A stretch of DNA of 64,000 nt. Source: Salinicoccus halodurans (GTDB lineage: Bacteria > Bacillota > Bacilli > Staphylococcales > Salinicoccaceae). This document shows, in pieces, positions 24,746 to 33,884 of this stretch; position 1 is the stretch's first letter; each line of letters begins with the position of its first letter. The stretch spans positions 186,001 to 250,000 of the forward strand of contig NZ_FOTB01000006.1 in assembly GCF_900114445.1 (NCBI RefSeq), read 5' to 3'. The position numbers were made by a program, and so were the translations under genes. The notes under the pieces are model-generated. The model made no database searches. It had not been told where the DNA came from and saw nothing but the letters and a program-made list of their open reading frames with translations.

Positions 24746-26434
24746 CTAAAAGTCGATTAGTTCTAGCATGTCGAATGATTTATCCAGGTCTTGTCCAACA
24801 ACCTCATCACTCCTGTAAAGGGCATGCAAAAAGGCGTGAAACCCATCGGTTTTACGCCTTACAGGATCTTTCTTTATAAATTCTTTATTGCCATCTTTTT
24901 TAATCTTCACAGCGGTATTATTCGTATACCAGCGCATGAGCGGATTATCATCCCAGATAACTTGATGGTTCCTGAATATTGTTTCCACGCGTGGAGAGAG
25001 TTGTGCATGGATGGAAGGCATATACTTCAATAGTTCCATTTCATAACCCGCGTCTTCGAATGCAGGCCGGGTAATGTCATATCTGAAGTTATCCACCATC
25101 ACCTTGTGGACGGTCAGATTTAATCTCTCGCATTCTTGCTTAACCCAATCGACCATTAATTTAGGATCAATCGTCGGTGCCTCCACAATTGTGAGATAAC
25201 CTTTCTTCTCCCACTCTCCGATGGGCGGACCCAATGAATGTGTATCCAGGAATTCCTTCCTGGCGAATGAGTGACTGTGCCATACATAATTATTGTCTAT
25301 GCGGAAAAGAAATCCGACTGCGGCAAAGTCAATTGCATTTGCATAGTCCACACCCACAATCGCTGTACGGTTATTCAGCAGCGGCATGGGGCGGCTGGTT
25401 TGCATGATATCTTCCCAACTCGCCACGATCTTTTCCATGTCCTCTTCCGGCAGGTTCATACGTTTCGTCATAAATTCAGTACGGGAGGTACTGTCATAAT
25501 TTAGTTCCAAAAATTCCTCTTTCACTTCTTCATAAAGAATTTCAGCGTATTCACTCATTGGCTGGGAGAACATCGGATTGGCTTTCTCCCACATAGTTTC
25601 ATCGGAGACTTCTTTGACATCATCCAACTTGCAAATAAAAACGAACATCTTGGAATCAGGATGTTCGCCGTCTAAAATATTATTTGCTTTATTTTTCATG
25701 CTATCGAGATAGCCTTCTCTGACATAACCATCCGTACCAATGTAAAACTTCCGAGAATCTTTTTTCTTCCCCATACCGGACTTATAAACGTTGACTAATG
25801 AAGCATTCTCATACGCATGAATTTCATCGAAGATAACGAATCCCTGACGGCCCCCATCTTTTGTTTTTGGATTTGCCGTGTGGAATTTAAACTTTGAATT
25901 GGTGGCGTTGGATGTAATCTCCAGTTTCGTTTTGTAAAATGCTCTTTGTAATAAAGACTTCTTATTGATCGCATCGTATATTTCTTCAAAGCTTGTCTTT
26001 GCCTGTTCTTCACTGTTCGCCACTACAGATCCGTTATAATTTTCAATGCCATGAAGTTCTGAAATTAGATAATGACTGATGACGGAGATTAAGCCGTTCT
26101 TACCGCCACCACGTCCCATCATAATCAGAAACTCTTTATAGTAAGCTCTTTGATTGTGCGAGTGGTACAAAAAAATAAAACTGATGATAAACTTTTGAAA
26201 TGGCTCCAGGGGGAAGTACCACTTTTCAGCAAAGTTGATACAGCCGGCGATATGTTTTTCATCAAAGTATAATCCGCCGGATTCGACTTTCTTGAAAATG
26301 GTATCTTCCAGTTGTTTTATGAGTTTGATTCTTTCGATATTAAGGACAATATTATTCTTTTTATAGCTATCAATGTAATCAGTAACAAAAGAAGGAATAC
26401 CATTTTTATTAAGAATAGATTTTTCAGCACTCAT
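24746..26434 (-). CDS. Terminase large subunit
   Basis: 562 aa. ATPase Walker A-like MMGRGGGKNG, Walker B FVIFDEIHAY, and the nuclease acidic site AIVGVDYANAIDFAAVGF. Packages DNA into the prohead. Very similar over its whole length to the copy at 62410-64000. Overlaps the small subunit stop by 4 nt. Confidence 0.96.
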   Translation of the reverse strand: MSAEKSILNKNGIPSFVTDYIDSYKKNNIVLNIERIKLIKQLEDTIFKKVESGGLYFDEKHIAGCINFAEKWYFPLEPFQKFIISFIFLYHSHNQRAYYKEFLIMMGRGGGKNGLISVISHYLISELHGIENYNGSVVANSEEQAKTSFEEIYDAINKKSLLQRAFYKTKLEITSNATNSKFKFHTANPKTKDGGRQGFVIFDEIHAYENASLVNVYKSGMGKKKDSRKFYIGTDGYVREGYLDSMKNKANNILDGEHPDSKMFVFICKLDDVKEVSDETMWEKANPMFSQPMSEYAEILYEEVKEEFLELNYDSTSRTEFMTKRMNLPEEDMEKIVASWEDIMQTSRPMPLLNNRTAIVGVDYANAIDFAAVGFLFRIDNNYVWHSHSFARKEFLDTHSLGPPIGEWEKKGYLTIVEAPTIDPKLMVDWVKQECERLNLTVHKVMVDNFRYDITRPAFEDAGYEMELLKYMPSIHAQLSPRVETIFRNHQVIWDDNPLMRWYTNNTAVKIKKDGNKEFIKKDPVRRKTDGFHAFLHALYRSDEVVGQDLDKSFDMLELIDF

Positions 26435-26766
26435 GATATTAGTTCATCAGAGTCATACTCTTTGCTTGCTGCTTCCATTCTTAATTTTTCCTGGTATTCC
26501 TTCATATATCGATCAATGTCTTTTTTTAAGTTCAGCATTTGAGCATTGATGTTTTTCATATCATTGATAAGCGGATGGGCTTTCACATAGTTTTGCTCTC
26601 CGTTCTGTATTTCTACAGTCGGTCCGTCATCATATATTTGTTTCTGCATCCGCCGGAACATCCGCATTAAATCGATATAACGATCAACCACTTCAATTGC
26701 ACTGTGATCATCATTATCAATTTTTGATATCAGATATCTTTCGACTTTTGCCATCGCAATCGCCAT
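26431..26766 (-). CDS. Terminase small subunit (P27-like)
   Basis: 111 aa from ATG 26766 after AAGGGGTG. Helical, with DRYIDLMRMFRRMQKQI and KAHPLINDMKNINAQMLNL, the P27 family pattern. Recognises the packaging site. Confidence 0.85.
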   Translation of the reverse strand: MAIAMAKVERYLISKIDNDDHSAIEVVDRYIDLMRMFRRMQKQIYDDGPTVEIQNGEQNYVKAHPLINDMKNINAQMLNLKKDIDRYMKEYQEKLRMEAASKEYDSDELIS

Positions 26767-26915
26767 GCTACTCACCCCTTTCTTTTGTCAATACCCCCCA
26801 CCCCTTTTTTCGTGAGCCCCCTTACATGAGGGATTTTTTTGAAAATCTGCGGAGTTGATTCCCCACCCCGTTCCCAAGCGGTTTTATAAACGCAAAACTT
26901 TTAGGCCGGGGGACT

Positions 26916-27227
26916 TCACCACATTTCGTCGAACCATTTCTTTCGCTTCGATTGGTTTGGATGGAATCTGTTTTCTTTTTTGTTATGGCATTTGATACAT
27001 AACGTTTGTAGGTTATCCATATCGAATGCAAGATGTGGATGTCGTTCCAATGATTTAATATGGTCGATATCCAATCGTTTGTGCTTATCGGGTTTATGAT
27101 AGTCAGTGAATACTTTGCCATTCCGTTTGCATTCCTGACACTCATGGTTATCCCTTTCAAGTACCAGCTTGCGTGTCACCTGCCATGCATTAGACTTATA
27201 AAGTTTCTTTCGTTCTTCGAAGTCCAT
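26916..27227 (-). CDS. HNH endonuclease (packaging-associated)
   Basis: 103 aa. Zinc pairs CQEC and CIKC and the HNH core LDIDHIKSLERHP ... DMDNLQTLCIKCHN. Free-standing HNH enzymes next to terminase assist cos cleavage in HK97-type phages, so a cos site is expected nearby, perhaps in 26767-26915. Confidence 0.92.
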   Translation of the reverse strand: MDFEERKKLYKSNAWQVTRKLVLERDNHECQECKRNGKVFTDYHKPDKHKRLDIDHIKSLERHPHLAFDMDNLQTLCIKCHNKKENRFHPNQSKRKKWFDEMW

Positions 27228-27470
27228 TCGCTTTCACCTCAACAAGGTAAGTCAATGTATGACGATCAAGATACAGCTACTCTTATCAACATAGCTGATC
27301 ACTTCCTCTCAAGCTTTGGCATAGTGTCTTACTGCATTGAGTAATCATATGCTTCACCTCATAACAAAAGGACTCACCACCTAAGTGATAAGCCCTCGTA
27401 ATTGTTTACAACCACAGTATAACCCGATTGATATTAAAAAGAATAATCCCTGTCAGACCTTCCATTCCCT
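27228..27470 (-). other. Leader region before the late HNH/terminase operon
   Basis: 243 nt with no clear gene. A terminator-like hairpin (GGGCTTATCAC ... GTGGTGAGTCC, then CCTTTTGTT, about 27370-27398, minus strand) ends the regulator unit. Two tiny frames with ribosome sites (20 and 7 codons) precede the HNH gene. This is the expected place of the late promoter activated by the RinA-like protein. Confidence 0.45.
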
Positions 27471-27905
27471 CTAATGTTTCCATTTCTTCCTATCCTTCTT
27501 TTCTGTCTCGGGTTGAGCATTGAATAGGATGATGACGATCTGGTCAATCCGCTTATACAGATTGCCATTGCTCATGTTCAACAGCACCTTAATCCTCTGC
27601 TTACTCTCCCCCTGCTTGAGCAGCTGAAGGATGTGATAGTTCTTATCACTGTGGATATGCGACTCATGTATATCAATGAAGGACACCTCATTGATTAGTT
27701 TCTCCAGCTTCTGTCGCTCCTTCTCATTGCGCATTACAATGGATGCGACCTTGTCTCCTGTCTCTCCCTGCGCCTTCGGCATGGCAGACTCGATGCCATA
27801 CTGTGCAGTGGATGTACTATCCATCTCATACACTTGCGACTGTATCAGTCTCTTCTTCCAATGATAATCATTTATGATTTGCCTTATGTCATTTATCAAG
27901 TACAA
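27471..27905 (-). CDS. RinA/ArpU-like late transcription regulator
   Basis: 144 aa from TTG 27905 (AAAGGATGG 7 nt upstream). The architecture is helical N-terminus, GDKVASIVMRNEKERQKLEKLINEV, and a C-terminal sigma-region-4-like helix-turn-helix (ESKQRIKVLLNMSNGNLYKRIDQIV). It matches RinA/ArpU regulators, which sit just before the terminase genes and activate late transcription. Assigned from arrangement and position. Confidence 0.68.
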   Translation of the reverse strand: MYLINDIRQIINDYHWKKRLIQSQVYEMDSTSTAQYGIESAMPKAQGETGDKVASIVMRNEKERQKLEKLINEVSFIDIHESHIHSDKNYHILQLLKQGESKQRIKVLLNMSNGNLYKRIDQIVIILFNAQPETEKKDRKKWKH

Positions 27906-28044
27906 GGTGCGACCATCCTTTCGTGATATGCTTTATGAATCATTTAGAGCGCATATGAGAGACGATACCTTTCATTGGCATGATTGCTCATGTAGATAGT
28001 CTTTCGCCTCTCTGCGCTTACATATGGATTATCTGGCGTATGGT

Positions 28045-28449
28045 CTACCCTTCCTCGTGCTCCAGGTCTATCTCTGTTTGCTTATCTTCTTTATCCTTCT
28101 CCACATATCCCCGAGCCGGATCATACTCTTGATCTTCGAATACATCGTCATTGATATCATCCTGGTTATATAGTTCGTTCTGAAGATGTTTCAGGCGTTC
28201 ATGCTGTTCGGCTTCGAACTCGACATCGTACTTACTGCGGACCCATTTGTCTTTGATCTGTGTTGCCATGATCGTCGCATCCAGTGTCACGCCTCTATCC
28301 GTCCATTCGATAACGAATTGTGTTTGACTGTTCGACACCATGAATTTTTTAATCTCCACTTTGATGGAATCAATCCCAAACGTTTTGAATATCAGCTCGC
28401 TCGCATGGTTAATGTTTCTCATTTTGTTTTTATCGATAATTGCAGTCAT
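28045..28449 (-). CDS. Hypothetical early phage protein
   Basis: 134 aa, acidic C-terminus (DINDDVFEDQEYDPARGYVEKDK). Position between the regulator and the DUF1064 gene. Not recognised. Confidence 0.75.
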   Translation of the reverse strand: MTAIIDKNKMRNINHASELIFKTFGIDSIKVEIKKFMVSNSQTQFVIEWTDRGVTLDATIMATQIKDKWVRSKYDVEFEAEQHERLKHLQNELYNQDDINDDVFEDQEYDPARGYVEKDKEDKQTEIDLEHEEG

Positions 28450-28451
28450 AT

Positions 28452-28898
28452 TTATTTACCCCTCTTCATTTTATTTGCAGCCCGTTTATTCGCCGCCCTA
28501 ATCTTTACGAGTTCGTCATACTCTATGAAGCCGTACTTATCGCCATATTTAATCGACTTGCTGATCCAGATGATATGTTTATCCTTATGCATATACTCAG
28601 TAATCTTGCGCTTCATCTTTGCATCCGGTGTCGCCATGCCTTTGATGTCAATCCACACTTCATAGTCATCGTGATACTTCACTCGGAAATCCAGTTTGTA
28701 ATACATCTTCTGTCGCTTCTTGCCGTAATACTCAAACGCTGGATGGATATTGAGCACTGGCTGTAACTCTATCTCTTTGATGTAGCCTGCCTTTTGTTTC
28801 TGCAGCAGATGTTCGTAGTATTCAGCTTCGACCTTTGAATCGAACTTGATGCCGTCGACTGTTATTTTTTGTGCACTGTACTTATTTTTGACCGCCAT
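28452..28898 (-). CDS. DUF1064 phage nuclease (PD-(D/E)XK fold)
   Basis: 148 aa. FDSKVEAEYYEHLL followed by YYKLDFRVKYHDDYEVWIDIKGMATPDAKMKRK gives the E...D...(D/E)xK catalytic set of a restriction-like fold (Glu in SKVEAE, Asp in KLDF, D-I-K in WIDIKG). DUF1064 proteins are thought to act as phage Holliday-junction-type or repair nucleases. Confidence 0.85.
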   Translation of the reverse strand: MAVKNKYSAQKITVDGIKFDSKVEAEYYEHLLQKQKAGYIKEIELQPVLNIHPAFEYYGKKRQKMYYKLDFRVKYHDDYEVWIDIKGMATPDAKMKRKITEYMHKDKHIIWISKSIKYGDKYGFIEYDELVKIRAANKRAANKMKRGK

Positions 28899-29197
28899 TA
28901 TAGATCACTCTCTTTTACAAAAACTCCACTGACCATTTTTCCTTTGCGCCCTTTAATCTCGTCATAAGCCGTCTGCAGACACTCATATAAATCCATGTCA
29001 TTCTGTTGCGCCAGGATGATTAGAGTGACCACAACATCTCCTATGCCGTCTCTCAGCATGTTCTGGTCGCCTCTTGCTAATGCTGCAGCGACCTCTCCGA
29101 CTTCCTCGCTTACTTTCAAATACTGCTTACTCGAATCTGCTTCATGCAACTTCTTATTCTCAGACCATTCTTCTACCAATTTGATTAGTTCATCCAT
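28898..29197 (-). CDS. MazG-like nucleotide pyrophosphohydrolase
   Basis: 99 aa. KVSEEVGEVAAALARGDQNMLRDGIGDVVVTLIILA has the EExxE...ExxD metal-binding pattern of the MazG fold. Hydrolyses (d)NTPs or alarmones; phage versions may tune the nucleotide pool. Confidence 0.9.
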   Translation of the reverse strand: MDELIKLVEEWSENKKLHEADSSKQYLKVSEEVGEVAAALARGDQNMLRDGIGDVVVTLIILAQQNDMDLYECLQTAYDEIKGRKGKMVSGVFVKESDL

Positions 29198-29355
29198 TTA
29201 TTTTCCTCCTCTAATTTAGCTTCCAGCCTTCTTGTGCCGAATAATGCAACAAAAGAAATCATGAGCGCGGTATACTCAATACTATTTGTCGAAAATGCAA
29301 TTACCGATCCGATAAAAGCCACGGCTTCAAGCACGAGATATATTGATGCTTTCAT
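29185..29355 (-). CDS. 56-aa two-helix membrane protein
   Basis: ATG 29355 after GGGAGGACGAGTGA. Two hydrophobic helices (about 4-22 and 29-43). Overlaps the MazG start by 13 nt. Not recognised. Confidence 0.65.
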   Translation of the reverse strand: MKASIYLVLEAVAFIGSVIAFSTNSIEYTALMISFVALFGTRRLEAKLEEENKWMN

Positions 29356-29368
29356 TCACTCGTCCTCC

Positions 29369-29578
29369 CTAATTCCTTTTCATCGTCTTCTCAATGAATT
29401 CCATCGTTGAGAGCATCGCTTTAGTTTCATTCATACCGTGCTTTAAACACGTCTCCAGCATGTTTTTAGATACAGGCTCATTATTGATTACAACGTTCAT
29501 CGTCCGCACTGCCTGGTCTTTCAGCTCCAGCTGCTCGAAATACTCAACATCCTCTTCATTCATCTCTTCTTTATTCAT
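29369..29578 (-). CDS. Small phage protein
   Basis: 69 aa from ATG 29578 (GGAGGGA upstream). Helical and acidic, MNKEEMNEEDVEYFEQLELKD... Overlaps the previous gene's end. Unknown function. Confidence 0.7.
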   Translation of the reverse strand: MNKEEMNEEDVEYFEQLELKDQAVRTMNVVINNEPVSKNMLETCLKHGMNETKAMLSTMEFIEKTMKRN

Positions 29579-30242
29579 CAGCATTCCCTCCTACATTTTT
29601 AAGTGGTGGATATTTGAATTCCTTTTGAATCACGACTCCATCGGCATAAGCTGTTATTATCTCCGGATACGTCGGGCCTGGTTCTTTCTCTTTCTTGACT
29701 GAACAGTTATCGCACATCCACTCCGGGAAGAGATGTGGTGCTCCTGTAAGAAACATTCTGTCGCAATTCGATTGAGCACAGAACACAGGTTTTAATGCAT
29801 TGATCGGAAATGTCGCTTTAATAAGTGATGGTCGGTCTGGTGCTTTCACTGGTTTCCTATCAGTTCCACGCCTTAAATTCCTTGTCGCCCTATTATGACT
29901 TTCGGCAGCTTCTTCAGCAGTTACCCCCATGTACCGAAGCGGATTCACGGTATATTCTCCGACATCTTCATAAACATCATTTAAAGACTCTCTGCGCGTT
30001 TCTTTCTCTTCGGGGTATAAATGTTCGTCCAGGCGTTCAATCTCTGATGACAGCCTTTCTATTTGATTCCTGCGGTATAGTTCTTCTCGCTTACTCCAAA
30101 TCGTTTGTTCTAACATCTCGATTTCGTCCGGTTCTTTTTTGAATATCAATGGTGCGATATGTTTCTTGAAAATGCCGGTTGAAAATAAGAGCACTGTACC
30201 CCAGACGAAGCCACCGAGCATTCCAGCTAGGATTTCAGTCAT
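29571..30242 (-). CDS. Membrane-anchored zinc-ribbon phage protein
   Basis: 223 aa from ATG 30242 (GAGGTGG upstream). One N-terminal transmembrane helix (LAGMLGGFVWGTVLLFSTGIF), a charged coiled coil (30-85), then a four-cysteine motif (CAQSNC ... CDNC). Unrecognised. Confidence 0.72.
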   Translation of the reverse strand: MTEILAGMLGGFVWGTVLLFSTGIFKKHIAPLIFKKEPDEIEMLEQTIWSKREELYRRNQIERLSSEIERLDEHLYPEEKETRRESLNDVYEDVGEYTVNPLRYMGVTAEEAAESHNRATRNLRRGTDRKPVKAPDRPSLIKATFPINALKPVFCAQSNCDRMFLTGAPHLFPEWMCDNCSVKKEKEPGPTYPEIITAYADGVVIQKEFKYPPLKNVGGNADE

Positions 30243-30253
30243 TCGCGCCACCT

Positions 30254-30424
30254 CTACTTTCCATATTTTTTAGCCTGTTCTTCCGTCGGCTTAGGATGTG
30301 ACATGGTGCTATTATTAATCCGGCTTTTAATTCGCATCGTTTGTATTTCAGAAGCAGTCAGGACAACGGCAGCAACGATGATTGCAATCAATGCGATGAA
30401 TACAAGTGTAATGAGCGCGGTCAT
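30254..30424 (-). CDS. 56-aa single-pass membrane protein
   Basis: ATG 30424 overlaps the upstream stop (ATGA). A 21-residue hydrophobic N-terminus (LITLVFIALIAIIVAAVVL) and a basic tail. Unknown. Confidence 0.65.
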   Translation of the reverse strand: MTALITLVFIALIAIIVAAVVLTASEIQTMRIKSRINNSTMSHPKPTEEQAKKYGK

Positions 30425-30738
30425 TGATTAGCCCTCCAGTCTTCCAGTTTATTTTCTTTGTTGTGGTATGCCGGCTCCTTAAAGTCCAGGAGCGGCATAC
30501 CCTCTTTCCTGCGATAGTTATTTGCAACACGATACATGGCGGATATCGTGAATTCTTTTGAGAACGCCCAGAACTTATCTTGATCATCCGTCATTTCTAA
30601 TTTGCCGGAATCGACCAGATAATAAATAATGTCTTTGTATATCGCGAACGTTCGAACAGCAGCGGCATCATCACCCTGGAACTTCCTAGCTGATTCTATA
30701 TGTCCGTTAAAACTGTTGAGTAACTCCAGGATGTTCAT
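30421..30738 (-). CDS. Hypothetical early phage protein
   Basis: 105 aa, helical (MNILELLNSFNGHIESARKFQGDDAAAVRTF...). Next to the helicase gene. Unknown. Confidence 0.72.
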   Translation of the reverse strand: MNILELLNSFNGHIESARKFQGDDAAAVRTFAIYKDIIYYLVDSGKLEMTDDQDKFWAFSKEFTISAMYRVANNYRRKEGMPLLDFKEPAYHNKENKLEDWRANQ

Positions 30739-30749
30739 CACCGTCCCTC

Positions 30750-32027
30750 CTAATATATTTTTTGGATATGCTTATAGAATTTAAGGTTTGCCGTGCCGCG
30801 GTCACCGTCTTTATTTTTAGCAACAATCAACTCTAATGGACTTGGCGCGCCGGGTTGTGCATTTTCCTCATCGTGATAGTAGTCATCCCGGTACAGCATC
30901 ATAATCATGTTCGCATCTTGTTCCAATTGGCCGGATTCTCTTAAATCGGACATCATCGGGCGTTTGTCCTGGCGCATTTCGACACCGCGGTTGAGTTGGG
31001 CCAGCGCGATAATCGTCACGTTCGGGAACTCCTGTGTAATGATTTTGAGTTCTCTGGACACCTGTGACACCTCTTCATACTTGCTTTTGAGTTTTTCATC
31101 CGGTTCCATCAGCTGCAGATAGTCGATGATGATAAAGCCGGTTTTGTCTTCCGGTATATTATTGGCCATTTTACGGATCATATTCGGTGTGACGACTGCT
31201 TCCTCTACGATCTTCATATCCTTGTTGTAGAAAATATCAATCGCGCCCATCACCTTATCTACTTCTTCGTTGCTCATCAGCTTCACCGGCTCTTTAAATT
31301 TGTACAGACCGACGTGTGAGATTGAAGAAAGTAACCGCTGGGTCATGTTTTTCACCGTGGATTCGATTGAACAAAATATGACTTCTGAACCGCTGTCTGC
31401 CAGGTTCTTTCCGAGTTCCAGTGCAAAGGCTGTCTTCCCCATGCTTGGACGTGCTGCCACGACGTTCAGCTGCTGCATTTCAAAGCCGCCAATGATATCA
31501 TCCAGTTCCTTGAATCCAGTCTTCATGATGGCGCGTTTCTCTTCAGAGGTAAGGTCGCCCATAATTTCTCTTAGAATTTCAAACTTCTGATCACTGTCAC
31601 CGAAGTCGAGTTTATTCAACGCTTCAATGCGCTTGCTTAATTTAAGTTGACTTTCAGTAGTTGGGTCTTGCTGGTACTCATTCACTGCTTTGGCCACTTC
31701 ACGTTCTACGAATTTAAGCAGGACAAACTTCTGATCAGTCAGATGTTCTGCAGAGGAACCGGAAGCGACACCATAGTTGATGATCGTTTGAATGAATTCG
31801 ACATCCCCATATTTCTGTTTATCACGGATGGATTCGGTCACGAGTTTTTCTTTGTTGAAGTCCGGGTCGCTCATTATCTTTTTGGCAATCGCTTGATGGC
31901 GCTGATCATAGAACCATGAAGGATCCAATTTAAGCTGATTTTTTAATTCCGGGTATTGCAGTGTGCGGGAAAGGACTTGTGTTTCATGGTGTGCCAGTTC
32001 ATCAAGTATCGGTTCGCTCGTAAACAT
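30750..32027 (-). CDS. Replicative DnaB-like helicase
   Basis: 425 aa with an N-terminal DnaB helical domain, then Walker A ARPSMGKTAFALEL, Walker B GFIIIDYLQLM, and LNRGVEMRQDKRPMMSDLRESGQLEQDAN (arginine-finger/DnaB motif 4). It unwinds phage DNA at the fork. Preceded by its loader gene with a 26-nt overlap. Confidence 0.95.
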   Translation of the reverse strand: MFTSEPILDELAHHETQVLSRTLQYPELKNQLKLDPSWFYDQRHQAIAKKIMSDPDFNKEKLVTESIRDKQKYGDVEFIQTIINYGVASGSSAEHLTDQKFVLLKFVEREVAKAVNEYQQDPTTESQLKLSKRIEALNKLDFGDSDQKFEILREIMGDLTSEEKRAIMKTGFKELDDIIGGFEMQQLNVVAARPSMGKTAFALELGKNLADSGSEVIFCSIESTVKNMTQRLLSSISHVGLYKFKEPVKLMSNEEVDKVMGAIDIFYNKDMKIVEEAVVTPNMIRKMANNIPEDKTGFIIIDYLQLMEPDEKLKSKYEEVSQVSRELKIITQEFPNVTIIALAQLNRGVEMRQDKRPMMSDLRESGQLEQDANMIMMLYRDDYYHDEENAQPGAPSPLELIVAKNKDGDRGTANLKFYKHIQKIY

Positions 32028-32373
32028 CTTTCCTCATCCTTTCCTCCATTGCTGCCAACTTCTTTAGTTTCTCTTCACGTTCCGCACGCTTCTTCGGGTC
32101 CGCCATTTCTGCAGCGACGCGCTCGCGGTCTTCTTTGATGGTCATATCCACTTGCTGATGCGGTTTATGTTCTTTGACCAGGACATCGGCCAGTGCTGGT
32201 GGGTAAGGATTACCCTCCGAATACTCCATCAGTTTGCGCTTAGTCTTTTTGTAGTCACCCTTCATCAGTTTCATCAGCCAAGTTTCATTGAATTTATCAA
32301 AATTGTTTCTGTTGAAGTTTGGATAAAGGATATATATTTCGTGCAGTATCTCTTTTGCTTCGTTCGCACTCAT
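32002..32373 (-). CDS. G39P-like helicase loader/inhibitor
   Basis: 123 aa. The N-terminal 65 residues (EILHEIYILYPNFNRNNFDKFNETWLMKLMKGDYKKTKRKLMEYSE...) match SPP1 G39P, which loads and holds the phage helicase. The C-terminus is a charged helix. Its place between initiator and helicase supports this. Confidence 0.82.
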   Translation of the reverse strand: MSANEAKEILHEIYILYPNFNRNNFDKFNETWLMKLMKGDYKKTKRKLMEYSEGNPYPPALADVLVKEHKPHQQVDMTIKEDRERVAAEMADPKKRAEREEKLKKLAAMEERMRKDVYERTDT

Positions 32374-33218
32374 TCTCCGTACCTCCTCTGTAATTCTTCA
32401 TCGGATAGGTTCCATACGTCAGCAAGGGGATCTTTGCCCGCTTTAGATGTCGCTCTCTTTTTTTCAGCGGCGTTTATTTCTTCAAGAGTATATGTGCCTG
32501 CCTTATCCCAATTCTTGAAAATACCGTTGATATACCAGTTTTCTTTTTTGTCATTCTCCTTACCAATTTCATACGCTTTAAGAATTGCTTCTTTTGTGAA
32601 TCCTTTATCTAGTTTTTCTTCAAACGACTCGACAACTGACGGTCCTGTAATGGTTGTATAATGTTTTTCGTAATAATCAACCAAATCTCTGATATCTGTC
32701 TCTCTCTGTGGCTTTAGTTTTTCTTTTTCTTTCTCTTTAGTTTCCTTTTTCTTTAGTTTAGTTTGTTCCATAGACTCACCAAGGGGCTTATAAGGGGCTT
32801 GCAAGGGGCTTATAAGACGTATCTTTTTATCATCATCTTCAATGACAGCCGCTTGTTTGAGGTATTCTTTTATAAAATCCTCATGTTTCACTTCTTTGAG
32901 GGCAGCTGCGATATGTTTCAATACATTCGGACTTGAATTCCAGTTGTGCTTCACCCAATTGATGAGCATGATTTCTTTGGTAGTATCGTTGTATTGAATC
33001 TTTCCGTATTCGATAAATCGATTGAGTAATTTATCAACGGTCTCACGGTTGTAACCTGTTTCTAATTCGACCACTCTTTTTGGTAATTCATATATGCCGA
33101 TCTGTGAGGTTTTCGAATTCGTCATCAGATACAGATAAAAATATTTCTCTTCCGGAGACAGATCCAGTACAAACGAATCTTGCCAAAATGAGACGTGCAC
33201 GAATCTGTGTTTGCTCAT
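32370..33218 (-). CDS. DnaD-like replication initiator
   Basis: 282 aa. The N-terminal winged helix (HVSFWQDSFVLDLSPEEKYFYLYLMTNSKTSQIGIYEL) and C-terminal DnaD domain (ESFEEKLDKGFTKEAILKAYEIGKENDKKENWYINGIFKNW) are joined by a low-complexity linker whose codons contain phased GC-rich repeats, probably the phage origin. Confidence 0.93.
   Translation of the reverse strand: MSKHRFVHVSFWQDSFVLDLSPEEKYFYLYLMTNSKTSQIGIYELPKRVVELETGYNRETVDKLLNRFIEYGKIQYNDTTKEIMLINWVKHNWNSSPNVLKHIAAALKEVKHEDFIKEYLKQAAVIEDDDKKIRLISPLQAPYKPLGESMEQTKLKKKETKEKEKEKLKPQRETDIRDLVDYYEKHYTTITGPSVVESFEEKLDKGFTKEAILKAYEIGKENDKKENWYINGIFKNWDKAGTYTLEEINAAEKKRATSKAGKDPLADVWNLSDEELQRRYGE
32781..32815. repeat. Three 11-bp-phased iterons, probable phage replication origin
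   Basis: AAGGGGCTT occurs at 32781, 32792 and 32803, exactly 11 bp apart, inside the initiator gene at the linker between its two domains. Origins inside the initiator gene are usual for this type of phage. Confidence 0.7.
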
Positions 33219-33225
33219 GTCTTAT

Positions 33226-33471
33226 TCACCACTTCCCAAACATTCCGTAAAATTGATATAGATACCAGGGCGATGGTTTGACTGCGGTAACCACTTCCAC
33301 CCTGTCCGCTATCTGCTTCGGCCCCTGTTTGCCAATCGGTCGTGTCATCGCATCTTCGACTGACATCCCTTGATATAATCTTTGCCTGAACACTCGCTTA
33401 CTGATGCCGCTCTCTGCCGCAATGGCCAGGTGTTCATCTGTGTAATCCCATTTACGATTCGTGCGAGCCAT
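33226..33471 (-). CDS. Small DNA-binding-type phage protein
   Basis: 81 aa from ATG 33471. TDEHLAIAAESGISKRVFRQRLYQGMSVEDAMTRPI looks like a helix-turn-helix of a family common in staphylococcal phages. Overlaps the preceding gene. Confidence 0.72.
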   Translation of the reverse strand: MARTNRKWDYTDEHLAIAAESGISKRVFRQRLYQGMSVEDAMTRPIGKQGPKQIADRVEVVTAVKPSPWYLYQFYGMFGKW

Positions 33472-33733
33472 CTGAATCACCGCTTTCGTATTTTTTAATG
33501 TATTTAGCAGTTTCTGTTCCGACAGTCTGATAACCTAAAACGTAACCCACATTTTTATCTTTCATGTCTTTCCTTATTTCGTAGAAACTCTTTTGTATTT
33601 CATCAAACGCCTGCGCTTTGGCATACGTTTCATCGAGTTCATTTTGCATATCCCACAATTCATCAGTATTGTTTTTTCGCAAGAATGATTCTGTAAAGGC
33701 ACTTTTAATTTCGTCTTTGAATTTATATTCCAT
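33452..33733 (-). CDS. Hypothetical phage protein
   Basis: 93 aa from ATG 33733 (GGGAG 8 nt upstream). Helical, charged. Unknown. Confidence 0.68.
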   Translation of the reverse strand: MEYKFKDEIKSAFTESFLRKNNTDELWDMQNELDETYAKAQAFDEIQKSFYEIRKDMKDKNVGYVLGYQTVGTETAKYIKKYESGDSDGSHES

Positions 33734-33764
33734 CCTGCTCACTCCCTATTACTTTTTATAATTT

Positions 33765-33884
33765 TTATAAATCACCGCTGCATTTTTGGCACAATCCATA
33801 ATCTTTAATCGGTCCTTGAATATTCATATAAACACGGTTCACTTCCCCGCACTTTTTGCACTTTACCTTAACTACTTCACTCAT
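33765..33884 (-). CDS. 39-aa zinc-ribbon protein
   Basis: ATG 33884 overlaps the upstream stop. Two cysteine pairs (KCKKCGE and LCQKCSG) separated by 22 residues form a minimal zinc ribbon. Unknown role. Confidence 0.65.
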   Translation of the reverse strand: MSEVVKVKCKKCGEVNRVYMNIQGPIKDYGLCQKCSGDL

